Assembly: GCA_963966185.1 (NCBI GenBank)
Contig: CAWZYM010000247.1
Span: 101,001 to 165,000, forward strand
Direction of reading: 5' to 3'
Source of the DNA: Rhabditoides inermis
Taxonomy: Eukaryota > Nematoda > Chromadorea > Rhabditida > Rhabditidae
DNA: 64,000 nucleotides
A program made the position numbers and the translations under genes. Shown piece by piece: positions 44,360 to 56,409 of the stretch; position 1 is the first letter of the stretch, and the number at the start of each line of letters is the position of its first letter. The notes beneath the pieces were generated by a model. It was not told where the DNA came from, did no database searches, and worked only from the letters and a program-made list of their open reading frames with translations.

Positions 44360-45257
44360 GCTGGACCGATGTCCTCCTCTCTTCACAGCGCCCTTATATA
44401 GGGGATGCGCGCCGAGAACTGGCTAACGGAAAAGCCGCGCCCACCCACCGTTTGCAAAGTGCATCCAAGGTGATCCGAGCTCGTTCTGGATTTTGGCAAA
44501 GCGCGAAAATTCGGGTTGATTTGCGTGGTTCAATTATGGGCATTTACAAAAACTGTACAATGTAATTTGACAGCTACAAGTAATGGTATACGTAGGAGAA
44601 GTTTTCAGAATCCAGTTGAGAAAATCGCCTGAAAAAGCGTTCTCGTCGGCGGCAGTTTTTGTTGCGCGGGGCTGAATTCCAGATCTCGGGATCGAATGTG
44701 CGGCCGATCATTCAGAGTGTGACAGTCACTTACGCACGCTGAACTCAGATTCGTTTCAGTTTGAATTGTGAAAAATATAAATAAATGAACCTGCAAAAAT
44801 CCCACAAAAATTAACTCTTTTCTGTTCATGTGTAAATATGCTCACGCCCACGATTGACATGTGTTTCAATGATAAAATCGACCGCGCGATATTTTGTTAA
44901 TGAGTTCTGAAGGCTAGCGTACTTTCTGAACTGATAACTTTGCGTTTTTTTTATGATTCGACAACAAAACTTTTGGTAATGTGAGTGAATTAACAATAGT
45001 TGATGAGAAACAACGTTATACTTACGTTAAAATAGACTTTTCAACTTGAGAGTATTAAATTGAGTCAAAAATAAGTAAGTCCCTCGAGAAGTAACCATAG
45101 CAAAATGAGTTTTTTTCTCGCCTTTCGCTTTTTTCATGCCGTGTGCTAGCATAAAACACGCATGTGTCGACGGGCAAGAGCGTAGTTTGAAAGTAATTGA
45201 ATTTCTAATACCAACTCTTTGCTGTTCCTACTTACCGTATAGTTTACAGTCTTGGCG
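44360..45257. other. Divergent intergenic region
   Basis: Between collagen D (-) and the first srg-like receptor (+). It contains the collagen D TATA box; otherwise AT-rich with no gene recognised. Confidence 0.5.
44394..44400 (-). promoter_or_regulatory. TATA box of collagen D
   Basis: TATATAA on the minus strand, about 35-40 bp upstream of the start codon at 44359. Confidence 0.75.
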
Positions 45258-46520
45258 ATGAATGTCACCGAGCAGATCTGGAAACAAACGCTGTACAATC
45301 GCATTTTTGTGTGCGTGCAGTTTGTATACGGTATACCCACTTGCATCCTTAGTGTTATTGTTCTACGCAGAGTGTTCGTATACAGCGAATATCGACGTCT
45401 CTCGTTCTACAAGCTCTATTTGATGTCCAGTATAATGGTTTGTTCTCAGTGCTCGTTCTCAGTGATTTTTTAGAACTTGCTCTGGTACATCACTGATGTC
45501 ATCTTTCTTCGACTGGCAAAAACGGCGTTTTTCAATGATACGTTTCTGTACTGGTTCGGTGCTGACTATACGTACGTGCTGACTCCGATCTACCTGAGCA
45601 ACAACTACTTCCTCTCTTCCGCACTTTATATGATCATTGCATTCCAACTCAACAGGTTCACATGTGTCCTGACACCCTTCATCTATGAAAAAGTCAGTCA
45701 TCTACGTTTCTCACAGTTTCCTGGTCTCATTGTATTGATTTCAGCTCTGGACAAAGTACTTCTGGCTAGCAATTGTGTTCACAGCGGTGCTTCCGTTGTT
45801 CACCTTCCCAAATCTGCTCATATCACCTGTGGCATGGCTTCCAATGGGCATGGGATTGGGACTCGACTATAAGAGGGTACTGCAGCCGTGGGTGAGTGTA
45901 AGACGAAATCGCGGAAAACTGAAAAGAGAGAATCTCTTCAGGTCTCACTGAGTATCCAGAGCGCATACCTCTGTCTCACCACGTTAATCATAATTGCAGT
46001 ACTCACTATAGGTAAGAACATGTTTCATAATTTCATTCATTCAATTTTGTTCAGCCAGCCACATTCTTTTACGCGGCATGGCAGCAGAAACCAAAAGAGT
46101 GGAGAAGCAGATGTTCCAAGTCGCTCTCATAATGTCCGTTTGCGTGTTTGTACTCGGCGCGAACAAGGTGACTCAACCGGACGTGACCTTTCTTTGCGAA
46201 CACTGCCAAAGTCACTAGAATTTTTTTCCAGATCGGTTTCGTGTTTCTGCCGCAGTACCGAGAGTTCTTCTACTCCTGCTGGTCGTTCCACATCGACTTC
46301 TTCGTGCACGCCTCGCCCTGGTCGCTGTTCGCAGTGAACAGCAAGATACGAAGAGAGGTGGGGGTGGACAGACCACATCGATCAAAACTCACTCAGAGGA
46401 GAACATTCGACAGTGACCGTGAAATAAACGAGGTAGAAAAGAGAAAAAAAGAACAAAAAAGAGAGGCGGATCAAGGAAGAGAGAGAGAGGGAAAGAGAGA
46501 GAGAGAGGGAGAGGGAGAGG

Positions 46521-46600
<80 letters not shown>

Positions 46601-46702
46601 AACTTGCTGCAGGTGTTGTCGTGTCTCACCTGTCGTCCCCTTCTTCCCGTCGACGATTCGAGGATGTTCACTCAATCATCGAGGAGCAGAAGCGTGTCGT
46701 GA
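45258..46702 (+). CDS. srg-like 7TM receptor, first of a tandem pair
   Basis: Exons 45258-45437, 45474-45692, 45745-45891, 45942-46011, 46055-46167, 46232-46357 and 46613-46702 give 314 residues. Hydrophobic segments and short loops fit seven helices. TM3 reads LYMIIAFQLNRFTCVLTPF followed by IYEK, and the C-terminal helix ends ASPWSLFAVNSKIRRE. The LNR-x6-P-x2-YEK pattern and the SFYKLYL segment suggest the srg or srv class; I favour srg. It shares nearly every exon boundary with the gene at 48430. The last intron is mostly a GA microsatellite. The ligand is unknown. Confidence 0.83.
46480..46598. repeat. (GA)n microsatellite
   Basis: About 120 bp of GA repeats filling the last intron of the first srg-like receptor, up to 14 bp from its acceptor. 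Confidence 0.9.
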
Positions 46703-48429
46703 AACACTCATTCACAAGAAATAAGAGGAAGAAAAACAAGATTTTACAAACATAAAACATAATGTTATGTTTACGACGAAAAATCTTACAAAGTTACGTT
46801 TTCACCATTGTTTGAATTTTATATTAATTTGCACTTGCTCTTTATGTTTTTTTTTTCAACTCAATCAGATGAACACAAGTGGATCGTTTTGATTTTGTAT
46901 GAACTAATAAATGTGTTCATTTTTTCAATCAATGAGTTGCCCAGTGTGGAGTGCGGCAAAAACACGCCGAACAAGAGAATACGACAGTAAGAGCATCAGC
47001 GAAAAATAAAAACACATGTGGTGCTTTCTGACTTTCTGACGCTTTCTGACTGGCATGAAAATGGGTTGACTACAGAAACTGTGATTTTGCACTCTTGCTT
47101 ACAATTAGAATACGATTAGCGGTGATTTGAGAAACGAATAAAAAAATGTATTTCAAAACAGTTTTGAAAAGTTTTGAACCCACTAACACTTTTCCACTAA
47201 AAAAGTTTCAACGCGCGCACAACGTCACTCGGATTCGACGCGTAGGCGAAGCAACGTAACAGGGTTTTTCAGCTTCGATCTCTCGAGAAGCAACGCCAGA
47301 TCAACGACATTGTGATTCTCTACATGGCTTCGTGGAGGTTGACGCATCTATGTCGTTTTTGTGACTGATAGACTCGGTGCTACCAAATTTTGCATATCAA
47401 TTAGAGAGGGCGTTTGGAATTTTAAGGTTGGTAAATTGTTATTTCTTGTTTTGCTGTATCATAGTTGATTGTCTGCCACTCCCGTGGTCTGCCGCTTTCC
47501 TGGGGAGGCTTCCCTTGCTGTTTTCAAACGGTGGCTCCCCATTGGACTTCGTTTTGTTGTATCATCTTTATTCACGTTTCTTTATGCAACCGTATATCTT
47601 ATTAGACGTTATTGAGAAACTGTCTGACTACTGTTGTGAAAGATTTGGACAAACCTTTCAGAAATTCCGTTTTTCTTTTCTTTCATTCAGTGTGAACGAG
47701 AGTGAAGTACATTGTTTGTGTGAGTTGCTTCAACTTTTGTCTACGTGTAACTACTTTTTTTTCAAATAGCGAAACAAACCTCGAACTCAAACAACACCAG
47801 TAACCAGTTATAACAGTTTAATGTCCCTTATTTTTGTTAAGCCGGTTGAATCCGGGGTCCTCTTACGATTAGTGAAGAACAAGGTGGGGGCTCTTGGAAT
47901 ACGACAACGTCAGCAGAGGTACATAGTTGGGTTGGGTCGCGTCGGTCTTGAAAACCGTTCTTGAGTTCGTAGATGGTGTTGTGATGGCTTCCGGCTACCA
48001 TGAGAAAGAAGTGTCACTCCACAGGGGCTGAGTGAATTTGACAAGAATGGTTGACTCCGAGGGGGATCGAACCAGCGATCGAATCATTCAAAGTTTTTCT
48101 AATGAATTTCTAATGAACTCTACTGGCGTCATCAATAGTTCCAAGTGATGCTGATGTTAAAGAAATGCATAAGAACCAGGTGTTTTACATGCTCATAAAA
48201 TCACGCCACGACTGAAAAAAATTACCAGTTTCTGCGCAGCAGGCTAATCTAATTGCGCAGTGAGTGAGGCTATTTTCGATTACTCGCGCACGTCACAGGA
48301 TTGTGGCGCGCTCACAGTGCTGCGAGCTTGATTCACTTTGTGGAGAAATTACGATATTTACACTGCCAAGAACATATATTTTTTTGAACATGATATGTCT
48401 TGCGAGAAGTACCGACCACGTTCGTTTAG
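46703..48429. other. Intergenic between the srg-like pair
   Basis: No complete gene. An isolated exon-like piece lies at 47273-47337. A B-box-like GGTTCGATCC on the minus strand near 48065 has no other tRNA feature around it. The open frame 47377-47769 has no motif and is not called. Confidence 0.4.
47273..47337 (+). other. Isolated exon-like segment, unassigned
   Basis: It follows a good acceptor (GTTTTTCAG) and ends at a possible donor (GAG|GTTGAC). The frame encodes LRSLEKQRQINDIVILYMAS, which looks like protein, and the base composition is higher in G+C than around it. No partner exons were found nearby; it may be a gene relic. Confidence 0.25.
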
Positions 48430-50766
48430 ATGAACGCGTCTGACTCTTCAGTTATTCTTTGGACTTTCGAGGACGAACTACAATGGCAGCTCACAGTAGA
48501 GAATCGAATATTTTTTGCCATCCAGCTGGCGTATTCGCTACCGTCCATGCTTCTCACAGGTACGGTAGAAACAAAATCGAGTCATCCGAGCAGCTATGAG
48601 CATAAGGAGTTGTGACCGGGCAACATTCGGAAACTATCAGAATCAGAGTAACTAGACAGAAAATGACATTTTGTTACAAGTCTTCCTAATGTTGTTGTTG
48701 TTATTGATGTTGTTGTTGTAAAGAATTTTTCCATGTTTCTTCCAACTCCTTAGATTTTGTCGCAAACTTTTTTGTTCTTGAATGAACAAAAGTTTGCCGA
48801 CCAATTCTAGTCGTAGGGTGATATTGATGGAAAGTTTTCAATCTGAAACTAATGTTTTCAGTAATTGTGATGCTGAAAGTCTACGAAAACAAGGAGTACC
48901 GCAAACTATCTTTCTACAAACTGTACCTGATAAACGGCGTTGTGGTAAGTTTCGAACTTTTCGAGTGAAAAAAGATAAGCATTGACCCTTTCTCTCTCTC
49001 TTTTCTCTCTCTTTCTGTTTTCTCTGTCTCTCTCCCTGTCTCTCTCTCTCTTTCTCTCTTTTTCTCATCATGTCTCTCTTTTTTTCATTTCTCTCTATCT
49101 TTTTACAACTTGTTACTTCTGTTCTGAAATACGCACAAAAACAAGCTGAAAGATCAGAGTGAACAATTTGAAAAAAAATATTCAAACACGACAATTCCTC
49201 AATTTTGCCGGTTTTCCTACTGTTCTCAAATGTAAAACAAGATAACAGCTAATTCTAGAACATCTTCTGGATCATATCCGACTTTGTTTTCTCGCGACTC
49301 GCGAAGACTGCTTTTTTCAACGATGCGTATAGCAGTGTGCTGGGCAAGGTTGGGAGACATGTGAGAGACAGTGAGTGTCCACTCTTTCAGGAGTATTCCA
49401 TGTGGCTGATGCCTCCGTATCTCATCTCGTTCTACTGTCCCACATCTGCCCTCTATATGATCATCGCATTCCAACTGAACAGATTCACCTGTGTGCTCAC
49501 GCCGTTTCAGTATGAAAAGGTGGATATGCATAGTTATTCGGTGAAATATTTCGAGAGAGTGGTAAATGAATGATTTACGATCTCATGATTAGTTGTTTCA
49601 GTGATTCACTGTTCACTGATACACATTCAGTTGCGGTTAGACCTTATGATAAATTGTAACGATTTTTTATTTTATACTTTACATGTTTAATCGCATCGTG
49701 TTGTGACTCGTTGAAGATGTGGTGTGACTGGTTCTGGCTGGCGCTGGTGTTCACTCTGCTCCTCCCGGTCGTCACCTACCCACACCTGCTCATATCCCCT
49801 GTGATGGTGATGCCACTGGGAACGAGAGATAGGTGCGCGTCTACTCCCTCTACCACTTCACAACAACACGTTCTTGTCTCCTGCGTGTCAGTTATACATG
49901 GGTGATGTTGCAGGTGGAACGGTCTGTCTGCGCAGCAGATCTCGACGCGCGGCCTCGGCTGGGACTACGAGAGGGTGCTGCAGCCGTGGGTGAGTGGAGG
50001 GATCGACGCGCATGCAATACACAGTCGACGGGTAGCATGTGAACACTGTTCAGATATCGAACAGCCAGCTGTCGGCGTGTCTCTGCGGCGCCACATTCTG
50101 TCTCATTGTGCTCATCACGGCGGCGACCATCCTGCTGCTGCGAAAGATGCCCAACGAGACCAGGAGGGTCGAGAAACAGGTGCGGGTCTCTCTCTCCCTC
50201 TCCTTCTCTCTCCCGCTTCCTCTCTCTACCTTTATCATATAGTTTGCTACATAACATGTGAATGTGAATACGTGTTCTCTATCCCAGATGTTCACCGTCT
50301 CTTTCATGATGGCATTTGGCGTGCTGGTACTGTGCACGAATAAGGTACGCGAAAACGATGAACAATGTTCATTTCGTCGTTTATCTAGTCTATAGACTTT
50401 CTGTTTATTTATTTCCAGATTGGTTTTGTTCTGCTGCGTCAGTACGCCACTTTCTGGTACTCGATCTGGTCGTTCAAAGTCGACTTCTTTGTGTATACTT
50501 CTCCGTGGACGCTGTTCGTCGTAAACAGGAAACTGCGCATGGAGGTCAGATCACACTTTTTTCACCGGCTAGATCGAACTATCGCGATAGCCTAATGTTG
50601 ATAGTGCTTTGCTGTGAAAGAACAATGGAGCAGCCCGTAGTTGGCCAGAACTTGCTATCGATCGTTTCAGGTGTTCGCTGTGTTTGGCTACCGGCCGCGC
50701 CCCGTCGTCGACTCTACCCGCATATTCACAAACACCTCATCCCGAGAGCGCATTGTCACCACATAA
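48430..50766 (+). CDS. srg-like 7TM receptor, second of a tandem pair
   Basis: Exons 48430-48559, 48862-48944, 49259-49348, 49391-49519, 49717-49832, 49914-49989, 50054-50179, 50288-50344, 50419-50544 and 50671-50766 give 342 residues. It is a clear paralog of the 45258 gene: LAKTAFFND, SALYMIIAFQLNRFTCVLTP, LLISPV, RVLQPW, RVEKQ and SPWTLFVVNRKLR match at the same places. It has three more introns, an N-terminal extension and an extra loop (STRGLGWDYE). The acceptor of exon 5 (GTTGAAG) is weak. A poly(A) signal AATAAA lies at 50877-50882. The two genes point the same way, consistent with tandem duplication. Confidence 0.85.
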
Positions 50767-51162
50767 TAAACAACCACACTGACTTTTGAAGGAGTGTTTG
50801 ATGTGATAACGTGAAATCTATCGCGTTCGAATTTTTGTGTTGGTGTGTGTGTGTGTTTTTTTTGTTGCACAATGCGAATAAAGATATGCACTGTGAATCA
50901 TTGAATGTGAAACCGAAACAAAAACAACAGAAATGAACAAACATGTAGATGTAGATCGTTATTGTGCGCTCAAATCTTTTTTTCAAAGTTTCGTCACTGT
51001 TCACCACTAATGTTACAATAGGTACTATTCAACTGCAGCAGATTAAAAACATGATGATGTGTGTAGGTTCAACATTCGAGGTCAGCCCGCGCATAGCGCA
51101 CATATGGCGAGAGTTTTGAGAGGAGGGAGGAAGAAGCTAATGGCAAGCACACATACGCAGAG
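50767..51162. other. Convergent intergenic region
   Basis: Between the 3' ends of the second srg-like gene (+) and the srh/sri-type gene (-). It contains the AATAAA at 50877-50882 and a GT-rich run near 50840-50860. Nothing else seen. Confidence 0.55.
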
Positions 51163-52940
51163 TCAGTGTCTGACACCAGTGACTCCGACCTGCACCCTGC
51201 CGCCGTCCGACGGCTCGATCGACACAGACACGGTGGTGATCGGGGGTTTGAAGCTGGAAAGACCATGTCGACGACACATCGACACACGACACTTGTTCTC
51301 ACTCACAGTCCCCAGTTGATTGTGAGTGTTTGCGCGGCCGACGTGCACCCTCTGCGCATGCTCTGCCACAGCCACTTCCTGCAACACGTGGCGCCGCCAG
51401 TTCCAGCTCCGCCCACCTATACGCTGTGTTGCAGACAATGATAAGGATCGTGGAGATTCCAGAGTGACACGCGAACGCCATGTATGTGTAGTCATTGTGA
51501 CCTAAATTCGGTACTGTAGATTGTAGATACATCAAGATTGCAAACGGAATGATGTGGTGCTAAACACGTTCACAGAAATCAAAAGTTTTGTGGTTTGTTC
51601 TTACGCTTGTGTACCTACAACTACGCTGACATTGTATCTCGTAAACAGACTGATAACAACAAACCACCTTGAAGATGCTGTACTCACAATTCACAAACCA
51701 TATCTCAAGAGCTACAGTTATGCAAATGTAGGAAGAAGGAGCGACGACTACAGCCAACTCCGGTGCGGTCTGCAAATGAAATACAAATGAGAAAAATGCA
51801 TCTTAGTCTATAGGGGTAGAAGTGATACCTGAATGAGCAACTCTATCAATACAATTTTGTGTCTGTGACGCGTCTTCGCGGATATTCCTAGAATCAATGG
51901 TAACACTCATACCAAACATGCATTCTGTTTACCGGTGTTACTGTTTCTCAGAATGGTCACAGCCATACCAATGCTCGTTCCGGCAACAATAGAACAACCA
52001 ATGATGTACAGCTGAAACATGCTTTCAAAACACAAAACAAATGGTTTACCGCCACAAAAGTGAACAAATGCCGAAATTCCGGGGTGGAAATGTTCATCGA
52101 ATCCCATTTTTCATTTTCTGTGCGAAGGTAAATGGAATACAGAGAAGGGTATTTCTGTAACGTCATGTCATAGAACAGTTGTAAATTTCAAACCAAAAAC
52201 GCGTGTTCCATTTCTAGTTTCACTACGTCGGGAGGAATGTAAGTTCGATAGACAAGAGGAATGAAAAATGTCCACCTACATAAAAGTTATGATGAATGAC
52301 TGCAAAACCAAAAACAACTTGCCAAGATAAATACAATCCGCTAATGAAAACAATCTCATAGTTTGAAAGCTCTTTTCTCTGTGACGTTATACGTTTAATT
52401 GTCTGGAATGAGAATGTGGCGTTTACGAAACTTGGTTCACTGTTCTTTCCCAACGTACAAAATATCGGAACACGTATAGCTGAACTATGGAGGCACCGCA
52501 CATTGCAAGCGAACAAATCACAAAATGCTGAACAACGCGTTTAAAGTTTTGATTAAAACTAGTTTCGCTCACTGTGATGAATATGATTTCGATGTTGAGA
52601 TGGCGTAGTATACCGGCCGGAAAACCAAGAAAAAGTGGAAGAAACGTGATTGGATTCGATGCAACAACTGCTATGTCAACCACAACAACCCACAACTCAA
52701 AGAAAGTGCTCTTCCAAAATAGAGAGGTGGACCACCTACCTGATGGTTTATGAGGTGACGCTTGAAAAATTTCATTTGCGGTGGACTTTTGAAGACCATA
52801 ATAAAGAATCCAAAAAGATTCAGTGGTGTCGTAAACATAGGGATGTAGTGCATGTATTTTATCGGAATCTCGGGCAAGCAAAACGTCACGTTGTCAGTTT
52901 TGAATGGATCAATATCTGATGGATTAATTCTGATTTTCAT
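51163..52940 (-). CDS. srh/sri-type 7TM serpentine receptor
   Basis: Exons 52940-52740, 52695-52573, 52527-52432, 52402-52280, 52154-52050, 52011-51933, 51887-51829, 51769-51688, 51513-51417, 51378-51307 and 51253-51163 total 1128 nt, giving 375 residues in phase. Signatures: TPLNLFGFFIMVFKSPPQM in TM1, LPLFLGFPAGILRHL in the TM2-TM3 region, HRHKIVLIELLIQTAPEL before TM6, and a TM7 with ACHSGISTILIIVCNTAYR; these suit the srh/sri group. The tail is longer than usual and Val/Gly-rich. An earlier stop would be reached at 51303 if the donor at 51307 were not used. The acceptor TTTGAG of exon 2 is atypical but keeps phase and family alignment. Confidence 0.85.
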
Positions 52941-53239
52941 ATTTCAGTTGTGTTAAAAATTGGAAAGGACTTCGAAACGACTTCAACAAGCGTGCGCACC
53001 ATTAAATTTTGATTAATGTTCCACCTGTCACATCAAAAGACCGCAGTTGTTTGAGATCGATACAAAAAACGCAAAAACACAGTTGCACGTGTCCTTTTCT
53101 TCTGATAAACACAGAACTTTCAATACTGTACACACAACTCTTTGACAGTGATGGCGCTTCTCGGAAACACATTCATTCGACAACAACAAAGTAAACGGGA
53201 CTATGGCAATTTGTACATGGGGGTGAGTGGTTCACCAGT
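52941..53239. other. Intergenic, nothing recognised
   Basis: Short spacer between the srh/sri-type receptor start and the galectin stop, both on the minus strand. Confidence 0.5.
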
Positions 53240-54292
53240 TTAGTGGTGGTGATGGTGGTGGTGGTGGCGGCCGAACAGGTCGTGTAGCAGGCCGTGGCTG
53301 TGGTGGTGTCCGTGGTGGTGATGGTGGCCCTCCTCAATGACGACGACGGGCGGCGCGCCGTAGACGGGAGGAGCCGCGTAGACGGGCGGGGGCATGATCA
53401 CAGGGGGAGCCATCATCACACCTCCCCCAATCACTCCGCCGCCAACCTGCACGCCTGAAACACACAGCTTGAACACGCAGATAAAAAAGATGAGACCAGA
53501 TTCGATATGAAATCATGCACATACCTCCTCCATTGTGGTGGTGGAAGTGCTCGAAGTGAATCTTGTCGATTCGGATGTCTCCCCGGATGTTGAGTGTGTG
53601 TATGTGGTGGGGCGACTCGCGGTGGTGGAAGTGACACACGTGGTGACCGTTCACGTGAATCTGAGAAAAAAACAACAAGAGTGTTTTGCTGAAAAATGCT
53701 TAGGACCGTTTGAAAAATGCGCAAGAAACAGGTGAAAGTGAAAACGTTTTGCATAGACACACTGGATTTCATCGCAGTTGCATATCGTAACCGTTCAGTG
53801 TAATGTGCAGAAGACAGGTGTAGCTTTTCCTCGCAGCTGAGAACTCACAGCGTAGTGTCCGTGGTGGTTCTTGATCTTGAGGTGCCAGTGGCCGTGCTGC
53901 ATGGGGTTGTGGTGGTGGCGCTCCTCGTGCTTCCAGTGACCGTGCTTGAACGAGTTCAACACCAGACAGTTCTCGTAGCCTCAAAATGCGACACATCGTG
54001 AAAAAGGTTTGAAATAAGGTTTCCGTGAACGTCCTCACCGACACGGCTGTTGATGTGCAGCGCGATGCCATCCCGGCTCAGCAGCTCAATCACGAATCCG
54101 CTAAAAACATGGATTTATATAAACTTTTTTTAAAACACATGTTTCTACGAATCTTCTACTTCGATGTTCTCAGTGTCGCGCAGCGACATGTCAGCATATT
54201 CATCTGCACATATAGTCAGAATCTGCAAGTTAGTCCTTGGCTATGCGCTCAAGCTGTGGTAATATACGTGGATGGCGGTCACGCGACGCGAA

Positions 54293-54359
<67 letters not shown>

Positions 54360-54705
54360 ATGGTAGTTATGGCGTCTCGCAGACCTTAAAAGAGAAAGGG
54401 AGAGAGAGAGAGAGAGAGAGAGAGGCGAGCGGTGCCCTTTTTGATCGAGCTTATCTATTTACTGGCTGTCAAATGCTCTCGTGACGCTCTTGTCGTTGCG
54501 TCTCACACTCTTTTATCGGTGTCATGCCAGTGATTGTTCACCAGTCACAGAGGGATCAATCGATTGCGATAACGTTTCGCTTTCGGCTCGTGTGTGTTTT
54601 ATGCGACCAGTCAAACTCAACTATTTGATAATAGACATACAACTGAATACACACGTTAAATACCGAAACAATGAAAATCCCTTTTCTCCTGCTCCGGCTA
54701 ATAGG

Positions 54706-54779
<74 letters not shown>

Positions 54780-55169
54780 GTCTCTCTCTGTCTCTCTCTC
54801 TCTCTCTATTCTCTCTCTCTCTCTCCTTCTTTTACTCTCTCTTTTTCTCTCTCATTTTTTTTTCTCGTTTTTTTTCATTTTTTCTCATACATTTACATAC
54901 CCCTGCCCTCCGATCCATGAATCTGCGTGGATGTCGATGACTGCATCGTGGTTCATGCCCTCGATGATGGGTGTCGCAAACGGCACCATCTCAAATATCA
55001 AGCATCCACCAATCATTTTGATGTTTATGTTTCAGGTGCTCAAAGTTTCACGAAACTTGTTGGGAGACAATGTTTCAGATGTTTTTTCAGAATTCTGTCC
55101 CAAAGGTGCTATTCAACCCGGTATTTTGTGAATTGAAACAAAACTCACAGGTCGCTCGATGATGTGCAT
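53240..55169 (-). CDS. Galectin with proline-rich linker and polyhistidine tail
   Basis: Exons 55169-55149, 54989-54901, 54100-54039, 53979-53849, 53660-53525 and 53454-53240 total 654 nt, giving 217 residues in phase. A galectin carbohydrate-recognition domain covers about residues 8-145: MVPFATPIIEG, then LHINSR (matching the H-x-N-x-R sugar-binding strand), LVLNSFKHGHWKHEER (matching the N...W..E.R strand), and IHVNGHHVCHFHHRESPHHI (matching the NG-H-x-F-x-H-R strand). Core ligand residues are present, so beta-galactoside binding is likely. The domain is unusually rich in His. It is followed by a Gly/Val/Pro linker (PPVIMPPPVYAAPPVYGAPP) and a tail with GHHHHHGHHHSHG and a final run of eight His. 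No signal peptide, as usual for galectins. A CT-rich 800-bp intron separates exons 2 and 3. Confidence 0.9.
54297..54359. repeat. (CT)n microsatellite
   Basis: CT run inside the large galectin intron. A GA run at 54398-54422 follows, so the two could pair as a hairpin in RNA. Confidence 0.9.
54705..54860. repeat. (CT)n microsatellite
   Basis: Long imperfect CT tract with TCTG and TTTC interruptions in the same galectin intron. Confidence 0.9.
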
Positions 55170-55383
55170 TGTGGTGGGAATGGGGAGACGCTGGTCGCAG
55201 TGATTCGTCGATCTGCCCCGCTTGCCTTTTCTATGCCGACTCGCCTTATCTCGCGCATGCCTCCACTTATCAAACATCGGGTGACGTGTGCTCTGTGACT
55301 CACACCAACTATTTCATCCAGACTACACCCCTCTTTAGGAAGAAAACGTCTCAGATTTTGCAACAAGGCTATGAATCACACCT

Positions 55384-55836
55384 AGAGATGGTCCGGTTAA
55401 CCGTCATTTCGGTTATTTTTTCGGTTTTCGGTTATTTAACCGGTTCGGTTGACCGGTTAACCGGAAACCGTTTTGATTTCGGTTAATCGGTTAACCGAAC
55501 CGAAAAACCGTGACAGAAACCGGTTTTCGGTTAACCGAGCCGGTTAACCGAATTGTTCGGTTAACCGAATTCCCTGTTGCTGTCTGTCTAGGCCAAGTTC
55601 GGCGCTCGTATTGTCAAATTTTTTTGCGTTTTGTGATGTAACAATGACGGTAAATGACAAAAAGATTGAACTTCGCGCTATCTTTGATCTCACACCTTCA
55701 GTTTCGGTTTCGATAACCGAAAACCGGTTAACCGAAAACCGTTTTAAAATCGGTAAACCGGTTTTTCAAAGATTCGGTTCGATTAACCGGTTGATTCGAA
55801 CCGAAAAACCGTGAAACGTTTAACCGGGCCATCTCT
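55384..55836. mobile_element. MITE with CGGTTAACCG-rich body and 10-bp target duplication
   Basis: The element starts AGAGATGGTCCGGTTAA and ends with its near-complement (TTAACCGGGCCATCTCT). It is flanked by the perfect 10-bp duplication AATCACACCT at 55374-55383 and 55837-55846. The body is packed with GGTTAACC, AACCGGTT and AAAACCG words in both orientations. No protein is encoded. A 9-11-bp duplication is the signature of Mutator-like (MULE) transposases, so a MULE-derived non-autonomous element is my inference. Confidence 0.85.
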
Positions 55837-56153
55837 AATCACACCTATGGAAAGTTAGCGTCCCTGTCGCACTGTGTTTGTTAAAGGAATGTACCACTCT
55901 AAATTTATTTTTATGTTGTGAATACGATATATATCTATGTTGTGAATACGATATATATCATTTCTTTTCTAATGTTGTGATACGATCAGTGTTCGTCAAG
56001 ATTCAGCTCGCTGAAGCACTGGGACATGGGACAAGCTACAGAAGAGCACAAAGTAGCTTCTCATGCAGCACAACTACAACAAGCAGATGCGTGTTAATCT
56101 ACTTTGTTTAATATTTTTGTTGTGATTGTTGTTTGCATCACTGTTGTTTGCAG

Positions 56154-56288
56154 GACGAGATCGGCCGCGAGTGCGCCCTGGGTCGGTGGAAGTGGGACGA
56201 GCCCGACTACTACAAGGACAAGTCGCGTCTCGAGCCTATCAACCCACTTACCCCTGATTGTTTAACCTTTTTTTTTTTAATTTGTTGA
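56154..56288 (+). other. Exon-like segment, unassigned
   Basis: After a good acceptor (GTTTGCAG) the frame reads DEIGRECALGRWKWDEPDYY and then KDKSRLEPINPL before drifting into poly-T and a stop. High G+C and strong codon bias make the first 80 bases look truly coding. I found no upstream exon that fits, so this may be a terminal exon of a gene I could not assemble, or a relic. Confidence 0.35.
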
Positions 56289-56409
56289 TTTGAATGAAAT
56301 TATGCATAGAATATTCCGCAGTTTTATCGTATAAGAATATTAACAACATGGACACTGAACACAATAGGTGTGTGTAACAGTTCAAGACAGTGTAGAGTGT
56401 AGAGACGGT

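Noticed and set aside
47377..47769. 130-codon plus-strand frame
   Set aside because: No motif, no introns, Phe/Leu-rich from T-runs, and no link to neighbours.
48040..48080. B-box-like GGTTCGATCC on the minus strand
   Set aside because: No D-arm, anticodon arm or acceptor stem can be built around it, so I do not call a tRNA.
51166..51441. Plus-strand frames over 51.1-51.5 kb
   Set aside because: The G+C-rich coding signal is explained by the last three exons of the minus-strand srh/sri-type receptor.
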